A stretch of 64,000 nt of DNA from Saccharomonospora glauca K62 (GCF_000243395.2 NZ_CM001484.1:2351847-2415846), one strand, 5' to 3'; positions 51,797-61,400 are shown, counted from the stretch's first letter. Numbers and translations are program-made. Notes: generated from the letters alone by a model not told the origin.

Positions 51797-54385
51797 ATGC
51801 CCGCATGGCGAAGATCACCGTCGCGTCCGGCGCCCCGCCTGCCGTGGATCACCGCGCCGCGAGCAGCGTCGTCGAGTCCCCTCACCCTGGTCACGGCCGC
51901 CGTCACCGCGTTGCTGTCGTGTCTTCTCGGGATGGGGGCCGTGCTGCACGTCTCGGCCTCGACGGGGGCGACCCTCTCCTACCAGGCCGAGACGGTCTGC
52001 CCGGACTCCTACGGTCCCGTGATCACCAAACCGAACGTGGAGCCGGGGCAGGTCCGGTCCATCACCGAAGTCGTGGAGCGGCACGCCGCCGCCCACGGCT
52101 TCGGTGCGCCCACCGTCAGCCTGTTCAGCGGCCTCGTCCCCGGCGTCGACTTCGGCGGCGGGGAGGGCTACACCGTCCGGCTCGCCTACCGGGACGGCGG
52201 CACCGACCACCTGTCGTTGGTCCGGGGCGGCGACGAGCCGGGGCTGTGGGTCGGCCGTGACCTGGCGGGTTTCGCGGGCCTCGGACCGGGCAGCCGGGTC
52301 ACCAACGCCGACTGGCCCCCGGTCACGGGCGTCTACGCCGACTTGTACGACCCGGCGCCTCGCTGGTGGTGCTCGGTACGGGACCTCGCCGTGCAGAACC
52401 GCCTGGTGGACCACATCGCGACCGGCGCGGTCGTGTTCGCCACCGACCGCGCCACCTTCGACGAGGCCACCCGGCAGCATTCCTCCCTGGAACGCCTCAC
52501 GATCACCTTCCCCACCCCCGCGCCATCCACTCTGTCCGAGGCCGGGGACACGCAGCGTCGCGCCGAGGCGCTGCTGGCCGACGTCCGGGAGGAGCTGGCC
52601 GCGCGAGGTCTCGGGGACGCGTTGCTGTCCGTCCCCTTCGCACGGTCGACCGAGCTGGCCGAGCGAGCGGGGACGACGGTGGCGTGGTCGATCCTGCCCC
52701 TCGCGGCGCTCAGCGTGGGCGTGGGTCTCGTCGGTTCCGCCACGGTGGCTCTCCAGTGGTATCACCGCCGAAAGGCGCAGGTGCGGTTGCACTCCGCCCG
52801 TGGCCACGGACCGCTGGCGGTGGGGCTGCTCGCCGCGGCGGAGCTGGGGCTCGCGGTCGTGGCGGGTGGTGTGGCCGGTGCGGTTCTGGCCAGGGTCACC
52901 TTGCCGCTCTACGCACCGCCGGGTCGGTTCGGGCCGGACGCGGAACTCACGGGCGTGGCGGTGGCCGCGGGCGTCCTGCTCGTCTCGCTCGCACTGCTGG
53001 TGACGGTGGTGGCCGTCCGTGCCCACCGCGAGTTCGGTCTCGGACTCACCGCGCCGCGGCGACGGAAGATCCGTCTCACCTTCGTGCCGTGGGAGCTGCT
53101 CACGGCGGGGGTCGCCGTGCTGGGCTGGTCCCGGCTTCCCCGTTACGGCGACGTCACGAGCACCGGCCCCGTGCCCGAGACCGATCCACTCGCCCTGATC
53201 TATCCCGTGGCCGTGGTCCTCACGGTCGGGCTGGTGGTCGCGCGACTCGCGTGGTGGGCGCTGCGCGCCTCCCACCGGATGCGCTGGTGGTCGCGTCCGA
53301 CGTTGCAGTGGGCGGTGCGGCGGCTGGCGCACGGGCGTGCTCCCGTCACGGGAGTGCTGGTGGTCGCCGTCCTCGCCGTGGGCACGTTGACCGTCGGTTC
53401 CTCCATCGCGTCGGGGCAGCAACGGGCGCTCGCGGAGAAGTCGGGCGTCTTCGTGGGAGCCGAGTCCCGCACCGACGTCGAGAACGCGGTCGGCCGCGGC
53501 GAGCTCGCCCTTCCGGAACCCGTGCGGTCCACGGGCACGGTGGTGGGGACCCTCGGCACCGGTGAGGTCGGCACGATCCTGGTGATCGATCCCGCGACGT
53601 TCGCCACCGCCGCGTACGTCGATCACCTTCCGCGTGAGGAGCTGGATCGGCTGCTCGACCGCCTCGGGACGACGTCCGGCGACACCGTGCCCGCGATCCG
53701 GGTCGGGGCCGCGCCCGATACCGCCGACACCGCGGTGGGCGAACTCCGGGCGATCGGGGCCGTCGAGGTGGCCCCGGTGCTGGGGGCGCAGCCGGGGTAT
53801 CTGGTGTCGCGCACCGCGCTGGACGCGCAACGGATCGATCGGATACCGCAGTGGTCCGTGCTGTCCACGCTGTCGGTCGAGCATGTCGGCGCCGCGTTGC
53901 GGCAGGCGGGCATCGTCCACATGAACCCGGTGGACCGTGACACCGCGCTCGACGCCCTGCCGTTCCACGTCGTGGAGTGGACCTTCTCCTTCATCACGCT
54001 GCTCGGCGTGGTCCTCGGCGCGGCGGCCGCCCTGTCGTTGCTGATCGCCGTGGAGGTCCGGAGGCGGCAGAACATGCTCTCCGGCGCGCTCGCGATGCGC
54101 ATGGGACTGCGTACCCGATCGCTGTGGGCGGGGCACGCCACCGAACTGGGCACGGTGGCTTTGGTCGCCCTCGTCACCGGCCTCGCGTGCGGCATCACGG
54201 TGGCCGCCGTGTCGGTGCGGCAGTTCGATCCCGCCCGCTGGTTACCGCCGGCGTCGGGGCTGCCGGAGCTCGTCCCGTTCGTGGCGACGGTGGTGGCGCT
54301 CGGTGCGGTCGTGGTGACCATGGCCTGCTGGATCGCGGTGCGTTCGGTGCGCACCGCCCGAGTCGCGGAGTTGCTGCGTGGCTGA
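51797..54385 (+). CDS. Large FtsX-type ABC transporter permease
   Basis: 862 residues from ATG 51797; GTG 51770 is an alternative. TAGTAT lies eight bases before the ATG, so the transcript could be leaderless. A first helix (LTLVTAAVTALLSCLLGMGA), an extracellular domain to about 285, a block of six to seven helices (about 300-540), a second extracellular domain (about 555-725) and three C-terminal helices with the FtsX pattern. It overlaps the first ATPase gene by eight bases. Confidence 0.82.
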   Translation: MPAWRRSPSRPAPRLPWITAPRAASSSPLTLVTAAVTALLSCLLGMGAVLHVSASTGATLSYQAETVCPDSYGPVITKPNVEPGQVRSITEVVERHAAAHGFGAPTVSLFSGLVPGVDFGGGEGYTVRLAYRDGGTDHLSLVRGGDEPGLWVGRDLAGFAGLGPGSRVTNADWPPVTGVYADLYDPAPRWWCSVRDLAVQNRLVDHIATGAVVFATDRATFDEATRQHSSLERLTITFPTPAPSTLSEAGDTQRRAEALLADVREELAARGLGDALLSVPFARSTELAERAGTTVAWSILPLAALSVGVGLVGSATVALQWYHRRKAQVRLHSARGHGPLAVGLLAAAELGLAVVAGGVAGAVLARVTLPLYAPPGRFGPDAELTGVAVAAGVLLVSLALLVTVVAVRAHREFGLGLTAPRRRKIRLTFVPWELLTAGVAVLGWSRLPRYGDVTSTGPVPETDPLALIYPVAVVLTVGLVVARLAWWALRASHRMRWWSRPTLQWAVRRLAHGRAPVTGVLVVAVLAVGTLTVGSSIASGQQRALAEKSGVFVGAESRTDVENAVGRGELALPEPVRSTGTVVGTLGTGEVGTILVIDPATFATAAYVDHLPREELDRLLDRLGTTSGDTVPAIRVGAAPDTADTAVGELRAIGAVEVAPVLGAQPGYLVSRTALDAQRIDRIPQWSVLSTLSVEHVGAALRQAGIVHMNPVDRDTALDALPFHVVEWTFSFITLLGVVLGAAAALSLLIAVEVRRRQNMLSGALAMRMGLRTRSLWAGHATELGTVALVALVTGLACGITVAAVSVRQFDPARWLPPASGLPELVPFVATVVALGAVVVTMACWIAVRSVRTARVAELLRG

Positions 54386-55067
54386 GACCCCGATCTACGA
54401 ACTGTCCGGTGTGAGCGTGGAGTATCCGCTGCCCACCACGCGCGAGGAGACCGTGATCGGGCTCCGAGACGTCACGCTCACCGTTCCGGGAACGGGACTG
54501 ACCGTCCTCGCCGGACCGTCGGGCTCCGGAAAGTCCACGTTGCTTCGCGTCCTGTCGCTGTTCCAGGTGCCCACGCGTGGCCGGATGAGCTTCCGGGGCA
54601 CCCCGGTCTCCCCCGCGCCTCGCCACCGCAGGCTCCTGCGCCGCGACGCGATCAGCCTGGTGTTCCAGACCCCGCTCGACAATCTGGTGCCGTACCTGTC
54701 CGTGGCCGACAACCTCCATGCCGCCGCCCAGTCGGTGAACCGGCAGTGCGATCCGGAAGAACTGTTGGAACGCCTGGGGCTCGGCGGACTGGATCGGTCG
54801 CGGATCACGGCGTTGTCGGGCGGGCAGCAGCAGCGACTGGCGTTCGCCTGCGCACTCGCCAGGAGGACACCGGTGGTGCTGGCCGACGAGCCGACGTCGC
54901 AGCTCGACGACGCCTCCGCGGACCGGGTCCTCGACGCCCTCACCGTGCTGTGTTCCGAAGGCGTCGCCGTGGTGGTGGCCTCCCACGACGAACGCCTGAT
55001 CACCCGTGGCTTTCGTGTCGTCCGGCTCCGCGCCGGGCGCGTGTCGGTGGAGGAGGACGTGGCATGA
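54378..55067 (+). CDS. ABC exporter ATPase 1
   Basis: 229 residues. Walker [18 protein letters not shown]-loop LVFQTPLDNLVPYLSV, signature ALSGGQQQRLAFACALA, Walker B VVLADEPTSQLDDAS, H-loop VVASHDERLITRGF. It is a LolD-type exporter ATPase. It overlaps the permease by eight bases and the second ATPase by four (ATGA). The presence of two ATPases for one permease suggests a heterodimer. Confidence 0.92.
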   Translation: MAETPIYELSGVSVEYPLPTTREETVIGLRDVTLTVPGTGLTVLAGPSGSGKSTLLRVLSLFQVPTRGRMSFRGTPVSPAPRHRRLLRRDAISLVFQTPLDNLVPYLSVADNLHAAAQSVNRQCDPEELLERLGLGGLDRSRITALSGGQQQRLAFACALARRTPVVLADEPTSQLDDASADRVLDALTVLCSEGVAVVVASHDERLITRGFRVVRLRAGRVSVEEDVA

Positions 55068-55756
55068 CCGTGGAACGTACCGAGGCGGCCTCCCCCGTCC
55101 GGAGAGACCTTCCCGCCCTGTGCGCCGAGGGACTGCGGCGACGCTTCTCCATGGCGGGCGAGGAGATCGAGGTCCTGCGCGGCGCGACGTTGCGGGCGGA
55201 CGCAGGTGAGATCGTCACCGTCACGGGCCGCTCGGGCTCGGGCAAGACGACGCTGCTCACGGTGCTCGCCGGGTTCGACATTCCCGACGAGGGCACCGTG
55301 ACCTTCCACGGCCGGCCCGCCCCCGGCGCCCCGTGGTGGGTGTGCGCGCTGCTGCCGCAGGCGCTGGGGTTGGTCGAGGAACTCACCTGTGCCGAGAACG
55401 TCGCGTTGCCACTGCGGCTACGGCCGGGGGTGACGGACACGGTCGAGGCGACGGTGGTCGCGGCACTCGACGAAGTGGGTATGGCGGAGCTGGCCGATCG
55501 TTACCCCGCCGAGCTGTCCTTCGGGCAGCAACAGCGCGTCGCGCTCGCTCGCGCCGTGGTCTCCCGACCGTCCGTCCTGCTGGTGGACGAACCGACGGCG
55601 CACCTGGACTCCGCCTCCACCGACGCGGTGTTGGCGCTGCTGCGGCGGATGGCCGACGAGGGGGCGGCGGTGGTGGCCGTCACCCACGACCCGGCGGTGC
55701 GCGAGGTGGCCGATCGTCGTCTGCGCCTCGACGGAGGAGTCCTAGTGGCGGAGTGA
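55064..55756 (+). CDS. ABC exporter ATPase 2 with LSFGQ signature
   Basis: 230 residues from ATG 55064 behind GGAGGAGGACGTGGC. Walker A VTGRSGSGKTTLLTVL, a Q-loop CALLPQALGLVEELT, a modified signature ELSFGQQQRVALARAV (LSFGQ in place of LSGGQ), Walker B VLLVDEPTAHLDSAS and VTHDPAVREVAD. In heterodimeric ABC systems signature changes often mark the asymmetric partner. Last gene of the three-gene operon. Confidence 0.92.
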   Translation: MTVERTEAASPVRRDLPALCAEGLRRRFSMAGEEIEVLRGATLRADAGEIVTVTGRSGSGKTTLLTVLAGFDIPDEGTVTFHGRPAPGAPWWVCALLPQALGLVEELTCAENVALPLRLRPGVTDTVEATVVAALDEVGMAELADRYPAELSFGQQQRVALARAVVSRPSVLLVDEPTAHLDSASTDAVLALLRRMADEGAAVVAVTHDPAVREVADRRLRLDGGVLVAE

Positions 55757-55852
55757 AGCCGGTCAGCCTTCCTCGGAACCCATTCCCTCGTCACCGGGTC
55801 GTCGCTTCCCGGCGAGCGGTGAGCTTCGTGGTGGTCTTCGGGTAACTCGATG

Positions 55853-56644
55853 TCAGGGGTGTGCCGACGCTGCCGCGTCCCGTACGGCCCGGACGAGTTC
55901 GCCGTGCCGTAGGGGGTTGATACTCGTCCAGCCGTCGGCGTCCTTGCTCACTCTCACTCTTCCTCGCGGACCGTCCAACCAAGACATTTCGAGTGGGCGT
56001 TCGACCGCGCCGCCCGAACGCCGGACGACCCCGAGTTGACCGCGTCCCACCACCGAAGGCAGCAGAGCCACGAGCGTGTCGACGGCGTCGGGGTCACCTC
56101 CGCGTTCCCGAACCAACGCGCGCACCCGTTCTCGGGGATCCCCGACTCCGGCCGTGTTGAGCAACCGAAGGGCGTCGTCGACGACGCCGGGAGGCAACGT
56201 GATCGGCATCGTGGACGCGGCCTCGACCTCGGGAATGTGGGCGACGATCGCGTCGGACAGTGCGTCCGTGGCGATTCGCTCCACGCTGACCGGTCCGGGG
56301 GCGCCTCCGAGTTCCTGGCGGCATATCACGGCGCGGGGGCCGTAGCTCATGGCCACGAAACCGGTCGTCGTGCCTCCGGTGACCACGACCAGGTCGATCG
56401 CGCTTCGGTGCTCACGCAGCGCGGTGACCAACTCCGCCGCGACCCCCCGCGGTCCGTGCTCCCCGGCGAGGTTTCTCTCGGCGAGACCGCGCCCCGCCTC
56501 GGCCAGCAACGCGCGGCGCTCGTCCTCGATCCGGCCGAACGAGGGCACCTTGAGCGGGAACGGAAAGCGTGTCCCCGCGTAGGTGGCGAGCAGGTCCAGT
56601 TCCACCGGGTTGAACCGCACCCCGGAGCCGGCCGTGACCGTCAT
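55853..56644 (-). CDS. EspG-family ESX secretion chaperone-like protein
   Basis: 263 residues. Alternating strands and helices with FNPVELDLLATYAGTRFPFP near the start, ELVTALREHRSAIDLVVV, a central beta-hairpin and a C-terminal LRHGELVRAVRDAAAS. This matches the EspG family, which binds PE/PPE-type heterodimers in ESX systems. ATG 56644 overlaps the upstream gene's stop (ATGA). Its operon partners are a PPE-like protein and a small helical protein, as expected for a chaperone and clients. Confidence 0.8.
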   Translation of the reverse strand: MTVTAGSGVRFNPVELDLLATYAGTRFPFPLKVPSFGRIEDERRALLAEAGRGLAERNLAGEHGPRGVAAELVTALREHRSAIDLVVVTGGTTTGFVAMSYGPRAVICRQELGGAPGPVSVERIATDALSDAIVAHIPEVEAASTMPITLPPGVVDDALRLLNTAGVGDPRERVRALVRERGGDPDAVDTLVALLPSVVGRGQLGVVRRSGGAVERPLEMSWLDGPRGRVRVSKDADGWTSINPLRHGELVRAVRDAAASAHP

Positions 56645-57009
56645 GAGGACCGTCCCGCCGTGCCGATGGCACCTCCGTCGGCGGAAGCGCCCTTGGCGTG
56701 CAGGTCCTCGCCCGAGCGGTCCTCCTGCTCCCGGTACTTCCGTTTGGCCTGTTCGAGCATCTCCCCGTACTCCCGGAGCTCACGCTCCGCGGCTTTGATC
56801 GCTCCTTCCAGACCGGAACTGCCCGCCGCCTCACGCAGCCGCATCGCCAGGTGCACGGCGGGCGGCGCGGTACCGAGCATCGGCACTCGTTCCGCCAAGC
56901 GGCTCGCGGTGCTCACCAACTCGCCGGCCAGATCGCCCAACTCGGTCAGGGTCGTGATCGGCAGTTCGAGCGAATCCAGTTCGACCTTGAGTCCCTTGCC
57001 GTCGTTCAC
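56641..57009 (-). CDS. Small ESX-associated helical protein
   Basis: 122 residues, predicted helical up to about residue 100 (ELPITTLTELGDLAGELVST and GAIKAAERELREYGEMLEQA), with a polar tail. Its position between PPE-like and EspG-like genes, with four-base overlaps on both sides, suggests it is the heterodimer partner (a PE- or ESX-like role) of the PPE-like protein, though there is no WXG motif. Confidence 0.65.
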   Translation of the reverse strand: MNDGKGLKVELDSLELPITTLTELGDLAGELVSTASRLAERVPMLGTAPPAVHLAMRLREAAGSSGLEGAIKAAERELREYGEMLEQAKRKYREQEDRSGEDLHAKGASADGGAIGTAGRSS

Positions 57010-58451
57010 AGGTCCTCCTCCGGAGGAAGACCGATCACGACCTCGCTGTCCGGCTTCGCGACCGGGAACAGCCGGTGATCGATCGTCGGCATCCGGTTCT
57101 CGTGTTCTTCGTCCTCGGCCTTACCTCGCGTGCCCGCACCGGGTGGCGCCATTCCCCCCATCCCGGCCGACCGCGCCGTGGCCGACTCGGTGGCGAGCTG
57201 CGCGGCGCTCGTGGTGGACCCGCCCGGCATTGTCAGAGCACCGACTCGAATCCCTCTGGCCAACAGGTTTCTCACGGGGTTGACACCTCCGGTTCCTCCG
57301 GTTCCCCCCGCGCCCGTCGTGAGTCCCACGCCGCCGGCGAACGCACCGAGCCCCGCCGCGGCCCCCGCCGCGAGCCCCTTGGACGGAGAACCGCCCCCGC
57401 CGGAGCCGACGAGGCTCTGCCACGACGGGGTGCCGCCCGTGGTCTCCCCGGAGGCGCCGCTCATCCCGCTGGGCAACGTGGTGGTCGACAAGGTCGACGG
57501 AGTGGTCGCCTGCGCCGACTGCGCGACGTTCTGGGCCTGACCGAGCATCTGACTCGAATCCGTCAGGGTCGCCTCGTAGGCCTGCATCACGCGAATCGCC
57601 TCCTGCTTGCTCAGGTCGGCGGCGTCGGCTTCGTCGTAGAGGCTGACATCGGCGAGGTACACCCCCGAGAAGGCCACGCCCAGGACCGGATCACTCGTCG
57701 TCTCGGACGTCGACGGAGTCGACGGCGCGCTGGGCGGCACCGAGAACTCGAGCTCGCTTCCACCTTGTGCGGCCAGGACGTCGGCCCCGGCGCTGGGTTC
57801 GCCCGCTCCACCGAGCGCCACGGGGGTGCCAGACGACTCCGACCCGGACGGCGCGCCCGAGGACGAACTCACCGAGGCTTCCGTCCCGGTGTCGGCCGCG
57901 AGCGCGACCGGGCTGCTGGGTGGCGGCGGCATGGCCGCCCTCGCCGCGGCCAGCGCGTCGGCCGCCCGGGCCGCCGCCAGCTCTCCCGCGGAGGCCAGCT
58001 CGGCGATCTCCTCCACCCGCTTCGCGAGCGAGTCGAGTCTGCGCGCCGCTTCCTCCGCGCCCGAGCCCTCCCAACTCGCCAGCAACGCGGCTCGCTGTTC
58101 GCGGAGCACTTCGGCGTGGTTCACCAGTGCTTCGCGGTGCGCGGCCCATTCCGCGGCGATGGTGCTGACATCGGCGACGTCGGCGTCCTGCCACAACATC
58201 TGATACAGCTCTTCGTGGCTGTAGGCGTCCCAGTTCACGCCACCCGGAACCGGTGTGCCGAAGTACGCGTCCCACACGCCCAGCGCGTCCGCCGTCATCG
58301 GGTTCTCGGCGTCCACCGGCTCCACCGTCTCCGAGTCGTCGGCGCCGAGGATGTCCGTCATCGCCGGGTCCTCGGCGCCCAGCACGTCCACCACCACCGG
58401 ATCCTCGGTCCCCGGAATCGCTTGAGCCCGACTCTCCACCGGCTCACTCAC
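57006..58451 (-). CDS. PPE-like ESX substrate protein
   Basis: 481 residues from GTG 58451; the frame extends to 58499 without a better start. An acidic N-terminus (to about 55), then NWDAYSHEELYQMLWQDADV and a helical domain with the WXG-like ASWEGSGAEEAARRLDSLAK (about 115-150). The rest is Ser/Pro/Gly-rich, low complexity, with a Gly/Ala segment (SPSKGLAAGAAAGLGAFAGG). It resembles PPE-domain proteins exported by ESX systems; no ESX membrane component is present in the window. Confidence 0.7.
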   Translation of the reverse strand: MSEPVESRAQAIPGTEDPVVVDVLGAEDPAMTDILGADDSETVEPVDAENPMTADALGVWDAYFGTPVPGGVNWDAYSHEELYQMLWQDADVADVSTIAAEWAAHREALVNHAEVLREQRAALLASWEGSGAEEAARRLDSLAKRVEEIAELASAGELAAARAADALAAARAAMPPPPSSPVALAADTGTEASVSSSSGAPSGSESSGTPVALGGAGEPSAGADVLAAQGGSELEFSVPPSAPSTPSTSETTSDPVLGVAFSGVYLADVSLYDEADAADLSKQEAIRVMQAYEATLTDSSQMLGQAQNVAQSAQATTPSTLSTTTLPSGMSGASGETTGGTPSWQSLVGSGGGGSPSKGLAAGAAAGLGAFAGGVGLTTGAGGTGGTGGVNPVRNLLARGIRVGALTMPGGSTTSAAQLATESATARSAGMGGMAPPGAGTRGKAEDEEHENRMPTIDHRLFPVAKPDSEVVIGLPPEEDL

Positions 58452-58660
58452 CGCCCCGAAACCCCCTCTCCCGACATGGTCACCGTCGGTGCGATCCAAT
58501 GTTGGGGCCCCTGAGCCGGAAGCGGAGGGGCCAGAAGGCCACCACTTCGCTCAAATCCGCCGCCTGACCGGGAAAAATCGTCGACCGGAACCCGGAAGCC
58601 CCCCATTGCCGACGATCGGTCACTGGCCGAGTGCGGGCCCGCAAGGCGAGACTGGAGCCC

Positions 58661-59137
58661 ATGACCGCTCACGCCCGCGCGCTCGGAATGCGCCCGCAGG
58701 AGGCCGTTGACGCCGCGCTCGACCTGCTGCGGGCCCGAGGGCAACGAGTCACCGGTGCCCGTAGCGCGGTCATCGAGGTGTTGGCCAGTATCGGCGGTCA
58801 TCCGAGCGCGGAGGAGCTGTGGCGTCGAGTGCACGAACGCCATCCGACTATTCACCGCGCCACCGTGTACCGGACCCTGGACACCTTGTCCGAACTCGGC
58901 GTGGTGACCCACGTTCGCATCGGCGACGGAGCGAGCACCTACCACCTCACCCCGCCTCCACCCCGGATCGGCCACCTCCACGCGAAATGCCACGAATGCG
59001 GCCGGATCGTCGACCTCCCCGGCGATCTGCTCGGCCCCGTGGCCGCACGGCTCGTCCGCGAGAACGGATTCGAACTCGATCCCGCCCGCGTCGCCCTGTC
59101 GGGGCGATGCCGTGACTGTCGCGACACCGCTCGCTGA
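58661..59137 (+). CDS. Fur-family metal-responsive regulator
   Basis: 158 residues from ATG 58661 behind CTGGAG. Helix-turn-helix HPSAEELWRRVHERHPTIHR followed by ATVYRTLDTLSELGVV, dimerisation domain with HLHAKCHECG and structural zinc pairs C110/C113 and C150/C153. It could be Fur or Zur; the FecCD-type uptake genes 129 bases downstream are the likely target. A palindrome in that gap (59188-59201) may be its operator. Confidence 0.9.
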   Translation: MTAHARALGMRPQEAVDAALDLLRARGQRVTGARSAVIEVLASIGGHPSAEELWRRVHERHPTIHRATVYRTLDTLSELGVVTHVRIGDGASTYHLTPPPPRIGHLHAKCHECGRIVDLPGDLLGPVAARLVRENGFELDPARVALSGRCRDCRDTAR

Positions 59138-59174
59138 CCACCGACGACAGCCGAGCGCGGGACCTCGTGGCCGC

Positions 59175-59203
59175 TTGACGCGACTTTGTCGCACCTGCGA
59201 CCA
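59175..59203 (+). promoter_or_regulatory. Promoter with internal palindrome before the uptake operon
   Basis: TTGACG (59175-59180) and, with 18-base spacing, a weak GACCAT (59199-59204) flank GTCGCACCTGCGAC (59188-59201), a perfect palindrome with 6-bp arms. A Fur-family repressor bound here would block the promoter. Downstream, CACCTC and GAGGTG (59239-59256) could pair and hide the ribosome-binding site of the first gene. Confidence 0.5.
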
Positions 59204-59266
59204 TGTCTTACTCACCGTCATTTATTAATCACTCTTCGCCTCCACCTCGATGGGAGGTGACGACTC

Positions 59267-60367
59267 GTGGCCACGGCCCCGCGAACCTCCACTCTCGACC
59301 GCCCCCCACCCGACGATCTCGGCCGGAGCGCTCGGCGACGCCATGGTCTGTTCTGGATCGGGGGACTCGTCGCGGCCCTGGCCGCCACGATCGTTCTCGC
59401 GGTCTGCATCGGGGCGGTCGGGCTGTCACCGGCCACCGTGGTCCGGGTCGTCGGTCATCACACGCTCGGTGTGCCCGCGACGCCGGACTGGAGCGCGCCC
59501 CTGGACGCCATCGTCTGGCAGGTTCGGCTGCCCCGCGTGCTCCTCGGTGCCGCGGTCGGGGCCGCGCTCGCGGTGTGCGGTGTCGCCCTGCAGGCGATGG
59601 TGCGCAACCTGCTCGCCGACCCCTACCTGCTCGGCATCACCTCCGGGGCGTCGACCGGTGCGGCCGGGGCCATCCTCTTCGGATTCGGGGCGGGGCTGGG
59701 AGGCAACGCCCTGCCCGCGAGCGCGTTCCTCGGCGCGCTCGCCGCCTCCCTGGCCGTCTTCGCCCTCGCACGGGCCAGTGGGCGGATCACCTCGCTGCGC
59801 CTGCTGATGGCCGGGGTCGCCGTCGGCTACGCGCTCTACGCGGCCACCGGATTCCTGATCTTCGCCTCCGACTCCGCCGAGGGCTCGCGCTCCGTGCTGT
59901 TCTGGCTTCTGGGTTCCCTCGGCCTCGCGCGGTGGGGGGTACCGCTGACGGTCGTGCTGGTGGTCGTCTGCGCCACCGTGGTCACGTTGGCCCTGTGGAG
60001 CCGACACCTCGACGCCCTCGCGATCGGCGACGAGACGGCACATGCGCTGGGAGTCTCCCCGACCCGGTTACGGGTCCGGCTCCTCGCCGTGGTCTCGCTC
60101 TGCGTGGGCGCCGTCGTGGCCGCCTCCGGCGGAATCGGCTTCGTGGGGTTGGTGATCCCCCACCTCGCGCGGCGTCTCGTCGGGGCGGCACACGGCCGGG
60201 CCGTTCCCGTGGCCGCACTCGTCGGTGCCGGATTCCTCGTCTGGGCCGACGTCGTGGCGCGGGTGTCGTTGTCCCCCCGCGAACTCCCTCTCGGCATCGT
60301 CACCGCCATCGTGGGCGCCCCGTTCCTGCTCCTCCTCGTCCGTCGCTTCCACCACACGAGCCCCTGA
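59267..60367 (+). CDS. FecCD/BtuC-type ABC importer permease
   Basis: 366 residues from GTG 59267 behind GGGAGGTGACGACTC. About ten helices; family motifs VRLPRVLLGAAVGAALAVCG, GVALQAMVRNLLADPYLLGI, SGASTGAAGAILFG and GFVGLVIPHLARRLVG. It is the channel of a type II importer for metal chelates, heme or cobalamin. It is the first gene of a three-gene operon. Confidence 0.93.
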   Translation: MATAPRTSTLDRPPPDDLGRSARRRHGLFWIGGLVAALAATIVLAVCIGAVGLSPATVVRVVGHHTLGVPATPDWSAPLDAIVWQVRLPRVLLGAAVGAALAVCGVALQAMVRNLLADPYLLGITSGASTGAAGAILFGFGAGLGGNALPASAFLGALAASLAVFALARASGRITSLRLLMAGVAVGYALYAATGFLIFASDSAEGSRSVLFWLLGSLGLARWGVPLTVVLVVVCATVVTLALWSRHLDALAIGDETAHALGVSPTRLRVRLLAVVSLCVGAVVAASGGIGFVGLVIPHLARRLVGAAHGRAVPVAALVGAGFLVWADVVARVSLSPRELPLGIVTAIVGAPFLLLLVRRFHHTSP

Positions 60368-60398
60368 GACCTCTCACCCGAGCCCGGAGGACGACCGC

Positions 60399-61400
60399 AT
60401 GCGCCGCAAGCTCGCCCGTCCCACCTCCCTCGCAACCGTTCTGACGTTGACGTTCCTGACGGCCGCGTGCGGCACGTCGACGACCACCGAACACGCCTCC
60501 GCACCGAGGTCGGGGCACTATCCGGTCTCCCTCACCAACTGCGGGGTCGAGGTCACCTTCGCCGCGCCTCCCCAACGGGTCGCCCTGCTGGAGAGCGCGT
60601 CGGTGTCGATCCTGAGCGCGCTCGGGGTGCTGGACTCGGTGGTGGTGCGCGCGGGAGCGTTCCCGCCCGAGTACTACGACGACGAGACCAACGCTGCCCT
60701 CCGGGAGATCCCGTCCCTCGGCGAAGACCTGGACGCGAGCGGACACCTGCGAATCTCCGCGGAGACGATCATCGAGCAGGGGCCCGACCTGGTTCTCGGG
60801 CTGCCCGACGGCGTCTCCCGCGAGGGACTCGCCGACGTGGGCATCACGGCACTGGTACATCCCACCCTGTGTCCGTCGGGAGTGGAGACCACCACGTTCG
60901 ACGACGTCTACGACCTGGTCACCACCTACGGCCGGATCTTCGACCGGCGGGCGGCCGCGACGGAGCTGGTGGCGTCGTTGCGGAAGCGGGTCTCGGACGT
61001 CGCGAAGGCCGTGGCGGGCTCGCCCCGGCGGACCGCGGCGGTGCTGTATCCGACGGTGGGGGGCGGCACCGTCTACGCCTACGGCAACGAGAGCATGGCG
61101 CACCCGCAGTTGGAGACCGCCGGATTCACCAACGTCTACGGCGACGTCGACGACCGGGTCTTCGAGGTGACGCTGGAAGACCTCGTCGACAGGAACCCGG
61201 ACGTCCTGGTGCTGCTCCACAGCGACGGCGCCCCCGAGGCCGTCAAGGCCGCGGTCACCGACCTGCCCGGTGCCGACGCGCTCAAGGCGGTGCGGGACGA
61301 CGCCGTCCTCGTCCAGCTGTTCAACTTCACCGAGCCCCCCACGCCACTGGCGGTGGACGGGCTGGAGCGTATCCACCACAGGTTCGGCACCGGATCATGA
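60399..61400 (+). CDS. Metal-chelate/cobalamin-type binding lipoprotein
   Basis: 333 residues from ATG 60399 behind CCCGGAGGACGACCGC. Signal with lipobox LTAAC, then YPVSLTNCGVEVTFAAPPQR, the usual entry of FepB/BtuF-type proteins, and VFEVTLEDLVDRNPDVLVLL before a final helix. The ligand cannot be read from the sequence; a ferric siderophore, heme, cobalamin or a related ligand is possible. It overlaps the ATPase by four bases. Confidence 0.88.
   Translation: MRRKLARPTSLATVLTLTFLTAACGTSTTTEHASAPRSGHYPVSLTNCGVEVTFAAPPQRVALLESASVSILSALGVLDSVVVRAGAFPPEYYDDETNAALREIPSLGEDLDASGHLRISAETIIEQGPDLVLGLPDGVSREGLADVGITALVHPTLCPSGVETTTFDDVYDLVTTYGRIFDRRAAATELVASLRKRVSDVAKAVAGSPRRTAAVLYPTVGGGTVYAYGNESMAHPQLETAGFTNVYGDVDDRVFEVTLEDLVDRNPDVLVLLHSDGAPEAVKAAVTDLPGADALKAVRDDAVLVQLFNFTEPPTPLAVDGLERIHHRFGTGS

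Noticed and set aside
51815..54136. 773-codon open frame on the minus strand
   Set aside because: Antisense to the FtsX-type permease; no family pattern, high His/Arg/Gln content.
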